From Phenylobacterium aquaticum (lineage in GTDB: Bacteria > Pseudomonadota > Alphaproteobacteria > Caulobacterales > Caulobacteraceae): a stretch of DNA of 64,000 nucleotides. Below the pieces are notes generated by a model. It saw only the letters and a list, made by a program, of their open reading frames with translations. It had not been told where the DNA came from and made no database searches. The position numbers and the translations under genes are program-made. The stretch spans positions 102,208-166,207 of the forward strand of contig CANCJJ010000005.1 in the NCBI GenBank assembly GCA_947378305.1, written 5' to 3'. This document shows positions 35,850 to 44,810 of the stretch, piece after piece. Numbering within the stretch: position 1 is the first letter of the stretch; every line of letters starts with the position of its first letter.

Positions 35850-37013
35850 TCAAGCGTGGAGGGTGTCCAAGCCGCGTCTTAAATCCTGGATCAGATCGTC
35901 AGGGTCTTCGAGACCGATGTGCAATCTGACCATTGGGCCGGGGTAAGCATTACAGTGCGCCCTCACTGCAAGTTGCGGTCCGCAATCAATCGCCAGGCTC
36001 TCAAATCCGCCCCATGAGAAGCCCAGTCCAAAGATCTCCAGGGCATCGAGAAAGGCATTTACCTGAAGGGTCGTTGCGGGCTTCAGGATGACGCTGAACA
36101 GGCCGCATGAGCCCGCAAAATCCCTGCGCCATAGGTCGTGACCGGGCGAGCCTGGCAAGGCTGGGTGCAGGACCTGCTGGACTTCAGACTGGGTCGCCAG
36201 CCATTGTGCAACCTTTAGCCCGCTGGCTTCATGTCTCGCCAGGCGTGTGGGGAGGGTGCGCAAGCCCCGGAGCATTTCATAGGCGTCTTCCGCCGACGTC
36301 GCCCAGCCAAGATGCAGGACTCCATCGCTGAGGTGCTTTGCAACAACGGGATCTGACGCGGCGGCCGACCCCATGAAGACATCAGAATGGCCGCCAACAT
36401 ATTTCGTCAAGGCCTGAACCGAGATGTCAATGCCGTGATCCAGAGGCTTAAACAGATAGCCTGCCGCCCAAGTATTGTCCGCCAGGGTCAGTATGTTTCG
36501 CGTCCTTGCCAACCTGGCTATGGCACCCAGGTCCTGCATTTCGAAGCTCAAGGAGCCGGGGCACTCAACCAGGATCAGACGTGTGGACTGTTCGGCAAGG
36601 GCCAGCAGGGATTCCGGTGTCAGGCCTGGGTCGTAGTAGCGTGTGCGAATGCCCAACCGCTTGAGGACCTGATCGCAGAACCGGCGGGTCGGTTTATAGA
36701 CGGTATCCACGACGAGGATGTCATCACCCGCCGACAGCACGGCCAGCATGGCCCCTGTCATGGCTGCAACGCCCGAGGGATAGAGTTCCACCCCAGTTGC
36801 GTGTTCCAGGTCGCAGAGGGCTGATTTCAGGGCCTCATGGGAAGCAAGCCCCTGGCGTCCATAGGTTACAAAGGCATCGTCATCATAGAGGGCCGCGGCA
36901 TTGGGCAGGAGAACCGTCGATCCCTTCTGGATGACCGGCGCAACCGTACGGGGGCTTCCGTCGGCCAGGGGGATGTCCATACCGGAGTGGATAAGCCGGG
37001 TGGCTTCATGCAT
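35850..37013 (-). CDS. metC: cystathionine beta-lyase / trans-sulfuration PLP enzyme
   Basis: Cys/Met metabolism PLP enzyme, 387 residues. Features: ATRLIHSGMDIPLADGSPRTVAPVIQKGST, YGRQGLASHEALKSALCDLEHA, PSGVAAMTGAMLAVLSAGDDILV, LADNTWAAGYLFKPLDHGIDI and the PLP lysine in VQALTKYVGGHSDVFMG (near 204). The APVIQKGST and TRLIH start resemble MetC more than MetB. It begins two bases after sseA, giving a sulfur cluster cysK-sseA-metC. Reaction assigned by family; a cystathionine gamma-lyase role cannot be excluded. Confidence 0.9.
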   Translation of the reverse strand: MHEATRLIHSGMDIPLADGSPRTVAPVIQKGSTVLLPNAAALYDDDAFVTYGRQGLASHEALKSALCDLEHATGVELYPSGVAAMTGAMLAVLSAGDDILVVDTVYKPTRRFCDQVLKRLGIRTRYYDPGLTPESLLALAEQSTRLILVECPGSLSFEMQDLGAIARLARTRNILTLADNTWAAGYLFKPLDHGIDISVQALTKYVGGHSDVFMGSAAASDPVVAKHLSDGVLHLGWATSAEDAYEMLRGLRTLPTRLARHEASGLKVAQWLATQSEVQQVLHPALPGSPGHDLWRRDFAGSCGLFSVILKPATTLQVNAFLDALEIFGLGFSWGGFESLAIDCGPQLAVRAHCNAYPGPMVRLHIGLEDPDDLIQDLRRGLDTLHA

Positions 37014-37015
37014 GG

Positions 37016-37858
37016 CTAGGCTCCCGTGGCAATTTCGGTATCAGGCCGACCGCCCCATTCCGACCAGGAGCCATCGTAGACGGCCACGCCCGACCGCCCA
37101 AGGCGCTCGAGGGCAAGCGCGATCACAGAGGCCGTAACCCCGGAGCCGCAGGTGGTGATAATGGGCCGGTCAAGGTCAACCCCAGCGGTCTCAAAGGTCT
37201 GGGTCAGGTCTTCCGGGGCCTTCATGCGTCCCTCAGGCGTCAACAGGCGATCAAACGGCAGGTTTAGCGCGCCAGGCATATGACCGGGCTTGACCCCTGG
37301 CCGGGGCTCCGGGGCATCTCCACTGAACCTTGCAGCTGCGCGGGCATCGACGACCTGTTCGGACCCCGTGCTGAGGGCCTTCCGCACGTCAGAGATGTCT
37401 GCCACCAGGTCCGCAGCAAAATGCGGTTGGAGGGTTGTGGCGGTCAGACTGACCAAACCGGTCTCCTCAGGCAGACCTGCCGCTCGCCAGGCTTTCATGC
37501 CGCCGTCCAAGACAAAGACTTTTTCAAAGCCCATGGCCCGCAAGTTCCACCAAACCCGGGCCGAGGACCGGATGCCCACTGTGTCGTAAACGACCTGGGT
37601 CGAGGCCGGCGAGAGACCCAGTTTGCCTGCAGCGACAGCGAAGGCTTCCGGCGTGGGGAGCATATGGGGTAGGTCCTGACCTTCATCTGACAGGGCGTCT
37701 ATGTCGAAGAATATGGCTCCGGGGATATGTCCCTCGAGATATTCCTGGCCCCCGTTTCTGGACTCCATGGGTAGAAACCAACTCGCGTCGATGACCTGGA
37801 TATCTGCATGGCCAAGCCGTTCAGCGAGCCAGTCCGTCGATACGAGGGGGGAGACCAT
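37016..37858 (-). CDS. sseA: 3-mercaptopyruvate sulfurtransferase
   Basis: Two rhodanese domains in 280 residues: the inactive N-terminal copy (VSTDWLAERLGHADIQVIDASWF, GHIPGAIFFDIDALSD) and the active C-terminal copy with the loop CGSGVTAS (Cys near residue 237). CGSG(V/I)TA is the signature of mercaptopyruvate sulfurtransferases; thiosulfate sulfurtransferases have CRKGVTA. It transfers sulfur from mercaptopyruvate, made from cysteine, to thiol acceptors. Tightly packed between cysK and metC. Confidence 0.95.
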   Translation of the reverse strand: MVSPLVSTDWLAERLGHADIQVIDASWFLPMESRNGGQEYLEGHIPGAIFFDIDALSDEGQDLPHMLPTPEAFAVAAGKLGLSPASTQVVYDTVGIRSSARVWWNLRAMGFEKVFVLDGGMKAWRAAGLPEETGLVSLTATTLQPHFAADLVADISDVRKALSTGSEQVVDARAAARFSGDAPEPRPGVKPGHMPGALNLPFDRLLTPEGRMKAPEDLTQTFETAGVDLDRPIITTCGSGVTASVIALALERLGRSGVAVYDGSWSEWGGRPDTEIATGA

Positions 37859-37863
37859 GATAT

Positions 37864-38862
37864 TTACAACCAGTCAGGTGTGGGGAGGCCGCGCTCGGCC
37901 AAGAAGGCGGGATTATATATCTTGCTCTGATACCGTGATCCCTGATCGCAGAGAATGGTCACGATGGTATGTCCGGGGCCGAGGTCCCGCGCCATGCGAA
38001 TGGCACCCGCCACATTGATCCCGGTTGAGCCACCCATGACCAGGCCTTCATGACGAACCAGGCTGAAAATCACCTCGAGCATCTCCCGGTCATCGATTTG
38101 ATAGGGCAGGTCGACGGCCAGGCCCTCGAGATTTGCCGTAATACGCCCCTGGCCAATGCCCTCACTGAGGGAACTGCCCTCGGCGCGTAACTCGCCGGAC
38201 CGATAATAGTTGTAGAGCGCGGCCCCCATGGGATCAGCGAGGCCGATCCTGACCTTTGGGTTTCTTGCCCTCAAGGCCTGGGCCACACCTGCCAGGGTCC
38301 CGCCAGATCCGACCGCGCAGATGAAGCCGTCCACCTTGCCCGCAGTCTGATCCCAGATTTCAGGACCTGTGCTCTCGGCGTGGGATTGCCGATTTGCTGT
38401 ATTGTCGAATTGGTTGGCCCAAATCGCGCCACCCGGCTCCTGGGCGTTCAACTGTTCCGCCAGCCTGTCAGAAAACCGCACATAGTTGTCGGGGTTGGAA
38501 TAGGGCAGGGCATCCACCTCGACCAGTTCTGCCCCCAGGAGACGGATGGCGTCCTTTTTTTCCTGGCTTTGGGTGCGGGGGATGACAATCGTGGTCTTGT
38601 AGCCAAGGACATTTCCAACCATGGCAAGTCCGATTCCGGTATTGCCGGCCGTACCCTCGACGATCCTGCCACCGGGGCGCAACAGACCCCGCTTCTCGGC
38701 ATCCCGAATAATATAGAGCGCTGCCCGGTCCTTGACCGACTGGCCAGGATTCATGAATTCCGCCTTGCCCAGAATTTCGCAGCCAGTCTGCTCACTGGCG
38801 CGATTGAGCCGGATCAGCGGGGTATTCCCAATGGCTTCAAGAAGGCTTCCGGCAAGCACCAT
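37864..38862 (-). CDS. cysK: cysteine synthase A (O-acetylserine sulfhydrylase family)
   Basis: PLP enzyme making cysteine from O-acetylserine and sulfide. 332 residues. IGNTPLIRLNRASEQTGCEILGKAEFMNPGQSVKDRAA includes the PLP lysine (near residue 41); VEGTAGNTGIGLAMVG binds the substrate carboxylate and GSGGTLAGVAQALRARNP the phosphate. The C-terminal GGSTGINVAGAIRMARD region matches the alphaproteobacterial type; a cystathionine beta-synthase-like activity is an alternative in view of the metC neighbour. Stop lies five bases before sseA. Confidence 0.92.
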   Translation of the reverse strand: MVLAGSLLEAIGNTPLIRLNRASEQTGCEILGKAEFMNPGQSVKDRAALYIIRDAEKRGLLRPGGRIVEGTAGNTGIGLAMVGNVLGYKTTIVIPRTQSQEKKDAIRLLGAELVEVDALPYSNPDNYVRFSDRLAEQLNAQEPGGAIWANQFDNTANRQSHAESTGPEIWDQTAGKVDGFICAVGSGGTLAGVAQALRARNPKVRIGLADPMGAALYNYYRSGELRAEGSSLSEGIGQGRITANLEGLAVDLPYQIDDREMLEVIFSLVRHEGLVMGGSTGINVAGAIRMARDLGPGHTIVTILCDQGSRYQSKIYNPAFLAERGLPTPDWL

Positions 38863-38905
38863 CAGGCGGGGCTCAGGTCGGCTTGGTCAGTTAGACAGCC
38901 AAAAG

Positions 38906-40159
38906 TCATGGTCTGGACAACCCCAGTTGGATCACATCGGTCCGCTTCGTCCGGAAGCCAGCCTCGCAATAGCTTAGATAGAAGTTCCAAAACTTGCCAA
39001 ATTGATCGTCAAAGCCATGGCCACGAATTTCCGCCCAGGCCGCGTTAAACCGTTTTTTCCACTCTGCCAGGGTGTCGGCATAATCCAAGCCAAAGCGGGT
39101 AATGCCCGTCCAGTTCATACCGGCCTGATCCGTCTGTTGCCTCAATCTTGGCTCCGAGATCAGCATTCCGCCGGGAAAAATGTATTTCTGGATGAAGTCA
39201 GCGCGACGCCGATAGCCCTCAAACAGGTCGTCCTGGATGGTGATAATCTGAAGGCCTGCACGCCCGGACGGGCTCAGGCGATCATGAATCGCCTTGAAAT
39301 AGGTCGGCCAATATTGCTCGCCCACCGCTTCGAACATTTCGATGGAGGCGAGGCGGTCAAATTGGCCGTCCACATCGCGGTAGTCGACCAGGCGGATGTC
39401 GGCTTTTTCGGCCAGGCCCTGCCGGAAAATACGCTCCCGGGCAAAGTTATATTGCTCTTGGGATATGGTGATGGCGGTGATCCGAGCCCCGACATCGCGC
39501 GCAACATATTCCGCAAACCCTCCCCATCCACACCCGATTTCGAGGACGGTATGAGATGGGTCCAGGCCCATGGTTTGCGCGAGGCTTCGATATTTCTCGA
39601 CCTGTGCCTGCTCCAGGGTCTGGGAGGGGGAGGAATACCGGGCAGCGGAATAAGTCATGCTGGCGTCAAGCCATTGCCCGTAGAAGGCATTGCCCAGGTC
39701 ATAGTGGGCATGGATGTTTTTTCGCGAACCCTTCCGGCTGTTGTTATTCAGCGCGTGGGAGACAAAATTCAGGAGGCCAATGACGGGATTACCCTCGGTA
39801 ATGCGCGTGAGGTTCTGAAAATTCAGGCTGAAAATCGACAGGACGGCGGTCAGGTCAGGGGTGTCCCACTCGCCCGCGGCATATCCCTCTGCAAAACCAA
39901 TGTCGCCCGCCATCAAGGCGCGGCGGATGAATCGGAAATTCCGAACCTCGATGACGGCGACGGGGCCGGGGGTGTCTGCCCTGATCCGCAGTCTTTGACC
40001 CGATGGCAGGACAAAGGTCAGGTCCCCTGCCATCCAGTTTCTGGCCATGATCAGCAAGGCCGATCTGAAAATGCCCGGCACCTCTGCCAGTTCAGGCAGG
40101 CGGTTGAACCCCCGGTTTGATCCGGAAAATTCGTTAATCAGGACGGTGTCTTGGGGCAT
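38906..40159 (-). CDS. cfa: cyclopropane-fatty-acyl-phospholipid synthase
   Basis: SAM-dependent methylene transfer to unsaturated membrane phospholipids. 417 residues. N-terminal lipid-binding part, then HAHYDLGNAFYGQWLDASMTYSAARY, motif I VLEIGCGWGGFAEYVA, SIEMFEAVGEQYWPTYF and YIFPGGML. The start at 40159 (MPQDTVLINEF) matches the family; the frame runs on to 40192. Divergent from kdsA across 187 bases. It is 43 bases upstream of cysK and may share its transcript. Confidence 0.93.
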   Translation of the reverse strand: MPQDTVLINEFSGSNRGFNRLPELAEVPGIFRSALLIMARNWMAGDLTFVLPSGQRLRIRADTPGPVAVIEVRNFRFIRRALMAGDIGFAEGYAAGEWDTPDLTAVLSIFSLNFQNLTRITEGNPVIGLLNFVSHALNNNSRKGSRKNIHAHYDLGNAFYGQWLDASMTYSAARYSSPSQTLEQAQVEKYRSLAQTMGLDPSHTVLEIGCGWGGFAEYVARDVGARITAITISQEQYNFARERIFRQGLAEKADIRLVDYRDVDGQFDRLASIEMFEAVGEQYWPTYFKAIHDRLSPSGRAGLQIITIQDDLFEGYRRRADFIQKYIFPGGMLISEPRLRQQTDQAGMNWTGITRFGLDYADTLAEWKKRFNAAWAEIRGHGFDDQFGKFWNFYLSYCEAGFRTKRTDVIQLGLSRP

Positions 40160-40346
40160 GGCTGTACAAAACTCGAGAGAGGAAGTCCCCAAATAGGATG
40201 TAACGCGTTAATTTCGAGCGGTAAATTGCGCTAGGTAAAGCTCACGTCTATGTGCCGTGGAAATTTCAGCTTTAATTCCTGCTTGTGAAGTCGACAATGG
40301 CAAGTCACTTAGCCGTCTAATGCCATCGCCCGGTAGGAGCCCTGAC

Positions 40347-41201
40347 ATGTCCAGTCCCAATGCGGTCATAGAAATCAAGGTCGCGAATGCCCCAACGGTA
40401 ACGATTGGGAATCGGAAGCGTTTGTCTTTTATTGCGGGGCCTTGCCAGTTGGAAAGCCGGCAACACGCCCTGGAAACGGCTGAGGTGCTCTGTGATATTG
40501 CGCGCCGCCTGAATGTCGGTCTGATCTATAAGACGTCGTTCGATAAGGCCAACCGGACGTCTGCCAAGGCTGCTCGCGGGATCGGCCTCAAGACGGCCCT
40601 GCCGATCTTTGCTGAGATTCGTGAAACTTTCGGGCTGCCGATTCTGACGGATGTTCACGACGCGGCACAGTGTGCCCCGGTTGCGGAGGCTGTGGATGTC
40701 CTGCAGATTCCGGCCTTCCTGTGTCGTCAGACAGATTTGTTGATTGCCGCTGCGGAAACGGGTCGGGTGGTCAACGTCAAGAAGGGCCAGTTCCTGGCAC
40801 CAGGCGATATGAAGAATGTCATCGCCAAAATCACGGGTGCTGGAAACCCCAATGTTATGGCCACTGAGCGTGGGGTGTCATTTGGCTACAATACCCTGGT
40901 GAGTGATATGCGCGCCCTTCCGATCATGAGTGAGATCGGCTGCCCTGTGGTGTTTGATGCCACGCATTCCGTCATGCAGCCCGGTGGGCAAGGAGACCGG
41001 TCGGGAGGGCAACGCGAGTTCGTGCCGGTGCTTGCCCGGGCTGCCGTTGCCGTGGGGGTCGCTGCTGTCTTTCTGGAAACCCACGAAGACCCCGACAATG
41101 CGCCCTCCGATGGCCCGAACATGGTGCCCCTGCGAGAATTCGAGGCCCTGGTGGCAGACCTCCTCGAATACGACGCTATAACCAAGCGCAGGCACGGCTA
41201 G
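40347..41201 (+). CDS. kdsA: 3-deoxy-8-phosphooctulonate synthase
   Basis: Condenses phosphoenolpyruvate and arabinose 5-phosphate to Kdo-8-phosphate for LPS. 284 residues. [78 protein letters not shown] and [13 protein letters not shown] are all KdsA signatures. AGGAG lies eight bases before the ATG at 40347; an in-frame GTG at 40257 adds 30 unrelated residues. First gene of the inner-core operon. Confidence 0.96.
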   Translation: MSSPNAVIEIKVANAPTVTIGNRKRLSFIAGPCQLESRQHALETAEVLCDIARRLNVGLIYKTSFDKANRTSAKAARGIGLKTALPIFAEIRETFGLPILTDVHDAAQCAPVAEAVDVLQIPAFLCRQTDLLIAAAETGRVVNVKKGQFLAPGDMKNVIAKITGAGNPNVMATERGVSFGYNTLVSDMRALPIMSEIGCPVVFDATHSVMQPGGQGDRSGGQREFVPVLARAAVAVGVAAVFLETHEDPDNAPSDGPNMVPLREFEALVADLLEYDAITKRRHG

Positions 41202-41206
41202 CGGAT

Positions 41207-42667
41207 ATGGACCTGACGACACTTCAAAAGGTCCTCGACGCCGGGCGCAAGGTCCGGGTCGTCTGCGTCGGCGATGTCATGATCGACCGGTTTGTCTATG
41301 GCCAGGTGACCCGGGTCTCGCCAGAGGCCCCAATCCCGGTCTTGGCCAGGAGCGGTGAAACCGTGATGCTTGGGGCAGCCGGCAATGTTGCCCGCAATAT
41401 CGCCGCCCTTGGGGGCAGGGTTGCTCTTGTTGGCTTAATCGGTAGCGATGCTGAGGGCCAAGGCGCGATCGCACTCTTGGCGGCTGAACCTGGAATAGAC
41501 GGCGGCCTCGTCGAGGACCCTAGTCGTCCGACGACCCTGAAGACACGATACGTTTCCGGCAACCAGCAACTCTTGAGGGTAGACCTCGAAGACTGCCGGG
41601 CCGTTGAGGGCGAAGTTGCGGATCATTTGGTCGGTCAGATTCGCCAGCACAGCCCGGGGGCGGGCGTCATCGTCCTGTCTGACTACGGCAAGGGGGTGGT
41701 TACCGAAGCCTTGATTGCTGCTTGCCACGATACTGGCCTGCCCATGATCGTGGACTCCAAGGCGCGACATTTCGGGCGCTATGGCCCCGTCGCCATCATC
41801 AAGCCGAACGCCGCCGAGCTGGCCTTTGCCACGGGCCTTCCGACCGGAACCGATACCGAAATCGAACTGGCTCTGGCCGAGGCCCTGGAGCTCTGCGAAG
41901 CCCAGGCCATACTTGTCACCCGTTCGGCCAAGGGTATGTCCCTGGCACGTCGTGGCGAGGCCGTGCGGCACTTTCATGGTCTCTCGCGGGAGGTGTTTGA
42001 TGTCTCCGGGGCCGGGGATACCGCCATTTCTGCCTTGGGCCTGGCCCTGGCATCAGGTCAGTCCTTGGAGCTTGCGATCGAGTTCGCGATCCTGGCCTCT
42101 GGCGTGGCCGTGGGGAAGGTGGGGACGGCGACGGTAAGTCCTGATGAACTCATTGAGGCTGAACTGACGGCCCACATGGCTGATGCAGAGCACAAGATTT
42201 CTACGGTCAGCCGCATGCAGGTCGAAATCGAACGCTGGCGCAGTCGAGGCCTGCGGATTGGTTTTACGAATGGCTGTTTTGACATCCTGCATAAGGGTCA
42301 TGTGGCCTACCTCAATCAGGCCAGGAGCTGGTGTGATCGGCTCATCGTCGGCTTGAATTCAGACCAATCTGTCCGTGCGCTAAAGGGTGAAGGCCGACCT
42401 GTAAACGATCTGGAAGGTCGTGCCATGGTTCTGGCGGGGCTGGCTTGCGTCGATATGGTTGTGCCCTTTGATGACGACACGCCCATCCGGGTCATCGAGG
42501 CTGCGCGTCCGAATGTGTTGATCAAGGGGGCTGACTATTCCGAAGATCAGGTCGTCGGCGGTGATCTTGTAAAATCCTGGGGCGGAGAAGTTCGTCTGGC
42601 GCAGATCGTGGAGGGTTATTCAACCACGGCTGCAATCGCCCGCATGGCCGATAAGGAGAGCTCATGA
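41207..42667 (+). CDS. hldE: bifunctional heptose-7-phosphate kinase / heptose-1-phosphate adenylyltransferase
   Basis: Makes ADP-D-glycero-beta-D-manno-heptose for LPS core. 486 residues: ribokinase-like domain 1-~320 (VVCVGDVMIDRFVYGQVTRVSPEAPIPVL, DYGKGVVTEALI, FDVSGAGDTAISALGLAL with the catalytic Asp) and nucleotidyltransferase domain ~335-486 (RIGFTNGCFDILHKGHVAYL with HxGH near 361, LIVGLNSDQSVRALKG). Both halves look intact. Five bases after kdsA and overlapping hldD by four. Confidence 0.96.
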   Translation: MDLTTLQKVLDAGRKVRVVCVGDVMIDRFVYGQVTRVSPEAPIPVLARSGETVMLGAAGNVARNIAALGGRVALVGLIGSDAEGQGAIALLAAEPGIDGGLVEDPSRPTTLKTRYVSGNQQLLRVDLEDCRAVEGEVADHLVGQIRQHSPGAGVIVLSDYGKGVVTEALIAACHDTGLPMIVDSKARHFGRYGPVAIIKPNAAELAFATGLPTGTDTEIELALAEALELCEAQAILVTRSAKGMSLARRGEAVRHFHGLSREVFDVSGAGDTAISALGLALASGQSLELAIEFAILASGVAVGKVGTATVSPDELIEAELTAHMADAEHKISTVSRMQVEIERWRSRGLRIGFTNGCFDILHKGHVAYLNQARSWCDRLIVGLNSDQSVRALKGEGRPVNDLEGRAMVLAGLACVDMVVPFDDDTPIRVIEAARPNVLIKGADYSEDQVVGGDLVKSWGGEVRLAQIVEGYSTTAAIARMADKESS

Positions 42668-43665
42668 CGCGCCGGATAATCTTTGTAACTGGCGGAGCCG
42701 GCTTTATCGGATCGAACATTGTTGCGCGGCTCGCTCAGGACCTTAGCCTCGACGTCGTCGTCTGCGACTGGCTTGGAACGGCTGAACTCGGCAAGTGGCG
42801 GAATATTTCTAAGCATCCTGTAGCCGACTTTGTCGCCCCCGAAGCCATGTTCGACTGGCTCGAACAAAGGTGGCGGGATGTGGAACTCGTGGTTCACATG
42901 GGCGCGATCTCGTCCACGACCGAACCCGACGCCGACAAGATCATGCATGCCAACTTTACATTGAGCCGTGATCTTTTCCGGTGGTGCACCGACCGCCAGC
43001 GCCGGTTTATCTATGCATCGTCTGCTGCAACCTACGGGGATGGCGATTTCGGTTTCTCTGACCTTGATGACATGAAGTCCCTCGCAGCCTTGAGGCCCCT
43101 GAATGCCTATGGCTGGTCGAAATCGTTGTTTGACCTTTTTGCAGCCCGGCAGGCGGCGCGCGGCTATGCGCCCCCTCAGTGGGTCGGCCTGAAATTCTTC
43201 AATGTCTACGGACCTAACGAGGACCATAAAGGCTCGATGAAGTCGGTCGCCGCCCAGATATGGCCGAAGGTCCGGGCAGGGGAGGTGGTTGAGCTTTTCA
43301 AGTCTCACCGCGACGGCATTGAGGATGGCGGGCAGCTTAGAGATTTTGTCTATGTGCGCGATGTGGCTGAGGTTGTCGCTTGGCTGCACGAGGCCGGGCA
43401 TGTGAACGGGATTTTCAACCTCGGGTCGGGGCAGGCCCGCAGCTTTGCGGATATGGCGCGGGCCGTGTTTGCAGCTGCCGGCAAGCCTCCCAGGATTGAC
43501 TATATCCCTATGCCGGACTCCCTGCGGGAGAAGTATCAGTATTTCACCGAGGCCAGGATGGATCGACTGGCGGCTGCGGGTTACCCGCATGGCTTTACAG
43601 ACCTAGAGACCGGAATTGCCGACTATGTCGGAAACTATCTCGCCACCGACGATCCCTACCGATAA
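42664..43665 (+). CDS. hldD: ADP-L-glycero-D-manno-heptose 6-epimerase
   Basis: NADP-dependent epimerisation of ADP-heptose, the last step before transfer to the LPS core. 333 residues: FVTGGAGFIGSNIVARLAQ (cofactor site), HMGAISSTTEPDADKIMHANF, YASSAATYGDG, the catalytic YGWSKSLFD (YxxxK), FFNVYGPNEDHKGSMKSVAAQIW and a C-terminal PMPDSLREKYQYFTEA typical of HldD. ATGA overlap with hldE. Confidence 0.96.
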   Translation: MTRRIIFVTGGAGFIGSNIVARLAQDLSLDVVVCDWLGTAELGKWRNISKHPVADFVAPEAMFDWLEQRWRDVELVVHMGAISSTTEPDADKIMHANFTLSRDLFRWCTDRQRRFIYASSAATYGDGDFGFSDLDDMKSLAALRPLNAYGWSKSLFDLFAARQAARGYAPPQWVGLKFFNVYGPNEDHKGSMKSVAAQIWPKVRAGEVVELFKSHRDGIEDGGQLRDFVYVRDVAEVVAWLHEAGHVNGIFNLGSGQARSFADMARAVFAAAGKPPRIDYIPMPDSLREKYQYFTEARMDRLAAAGYPHGFTDLETGIADYVGNYLATDDPYR

Positions 43666-43700
43666 TCCCGAGTGTCCGGGGCTGAACCCAGGGGGACGGC

Positions 43701-44810
43701 ATGAGTAAAGATGGCAGAAGGCCTTGGGGGCGGATCGTCATCGCCCTGCTGCTTGGGTTGCTCGTAGCCGCGGGGTATTACTGGCGAAACGATATTCGCC
43801 AGGCAGCGCTCGATCCCAAACAGCCGTTCCAGGTTTACACACCTCCTGCGGTCCCGGACTATTCCCGGCCCAAGAGTTGGAGCCTCCTGCCAGCAGGCGC
43901 GGCGGCAGCATCTGACCCTGCAGTGGACATTTTCTTCATCTCGCCAACCACCTTCAGCGGTGGTCGGCACTGGAACGCCCCGATTGATGATGCGGCATCA
44001 GAGCTGATTTTTCGCCGGGTCATGGCACCGAACTATGCGGGGCCGTTTCTGAGGGTTGGAAGGCTTTTCGCGCCCCGCTATCGTCAGGCTAGCCTCTATT
44101 CGTTGACGACCTTGCGGGAGGATGCGCGAGAGGCCAGGAAGTTTGCCTATAGCGACGTCGCTTCAGCGTTTCGCGCCTTTCTTAAGGAACGCAATGCCAA
44201 CCGTCCGTTCATGCTGGTAGGGGTCGAGCAGGGCGGGACCCTTGGTGCGCGTCTTCTGGCTGAGGAAATTGCCCCGGTTCCCGCCGTTCGTGACCGTCTT
44301 GTCGCGGCCTATCTCATAGAAACAGCGGTTCCTGCCATTGACCCGCCGCTGCCGGCATGTCGGACACAGACCCAAACGGGCTGCCTTGCGGCCTGGGCAT
44401 CTGCTTTCGAGGGTGATTGGCCGCGAGCTCAGGACATCCAGAACCGTTCCCTGGTCTGGGCACCATCCGGGGATCTCGACAACCTTGGGGGCCAGGAGCC
44501 GCTTTGTTTCAATCCTGTTTTGGGTGCAGTGACGCTTGAATCTGCCCCCGAGCGCCGCAGTCAGGGGGCCGCAAATGCCACCGGGCTGGAATTGGGGGCT
44601 CGACCACCCTTTCTCATCCGCCAGGTCGGGGCCAGGTGTGAGCGGGGAATTCTCTGGGTCTCAAGGCCAAGGGCCAAAATGTTGAAACCTACGGGGAGCT
44701 GGGCTGATCGCCAGCGCATGCCAGGTTATAACCTCTTCTATGTGGACCTTGAAGCTGATGCCAAGGCAAGGGTCGCAGCCTGGACCCTGAAAGCTGCTAG
44801 CCCAGGCTAG
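43701..44810 (+). CDS. DUF3089 alpha/beta-hydrolase-like protein lacking the nucleophile serine
   Basis: 369 residues. One N-terminal membrane anchor (IVIALLLGLLVAAGYYW), then a periplasmic DUF3089 domain: VDIFFISPTTFSGGRHWNAPID, NYAGPFLRVGRLFAPRYRQASLY, FAYSDVASAFRAFLKER and RPFMLVGVEQGGTLGARLL. In the family this last motif is a GHSQG nucleophile elbow; here it reads GVEQG, with Glu176 where the serine should be, so it is probably not a serine hydrolase. Follows hldD by 35 bases and may belong to the LPS operon. Its end overlaps recG by four bases. Confidence 0.85.
   Translation: MSKDGRRPWGRIVIALLLGLLVAAGYYWRNDIRQAALDPKQPFQVYTPPAVPDYSRPKSWSLLPAGAAAASDPAVDIFFISPTTFSGGRHWNAPIDDAASELIFRRVMAPNYAGPFLRVGRLFAPRYRQASLYSLTTLREDAREARKFAYSDVASAFRAFLKERNANRPFMLVGVEQGGTLGARLLAEEIAPVPAVRDRLVAAYLIETAVPAIDPPLPACRTQTQTGCLAAWASAFEGDWPRAQDIQNRSLVWAPSGDLDNLGGQEPLCFNPVLGAVTLESAPERRSQGAANATGLELGARPPFLIRQVGARCERGILWVSRPRAKMLKPTGSWADRQRMPGYNLFYVDLEADAKARVAAWTLKAASPG

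Noticed and set aside
39002..40120. 372-codon plus-strand frame opposite cfa
   Set aside because: Antisense of the cyclopropane synthase; no ribosome site or motif.
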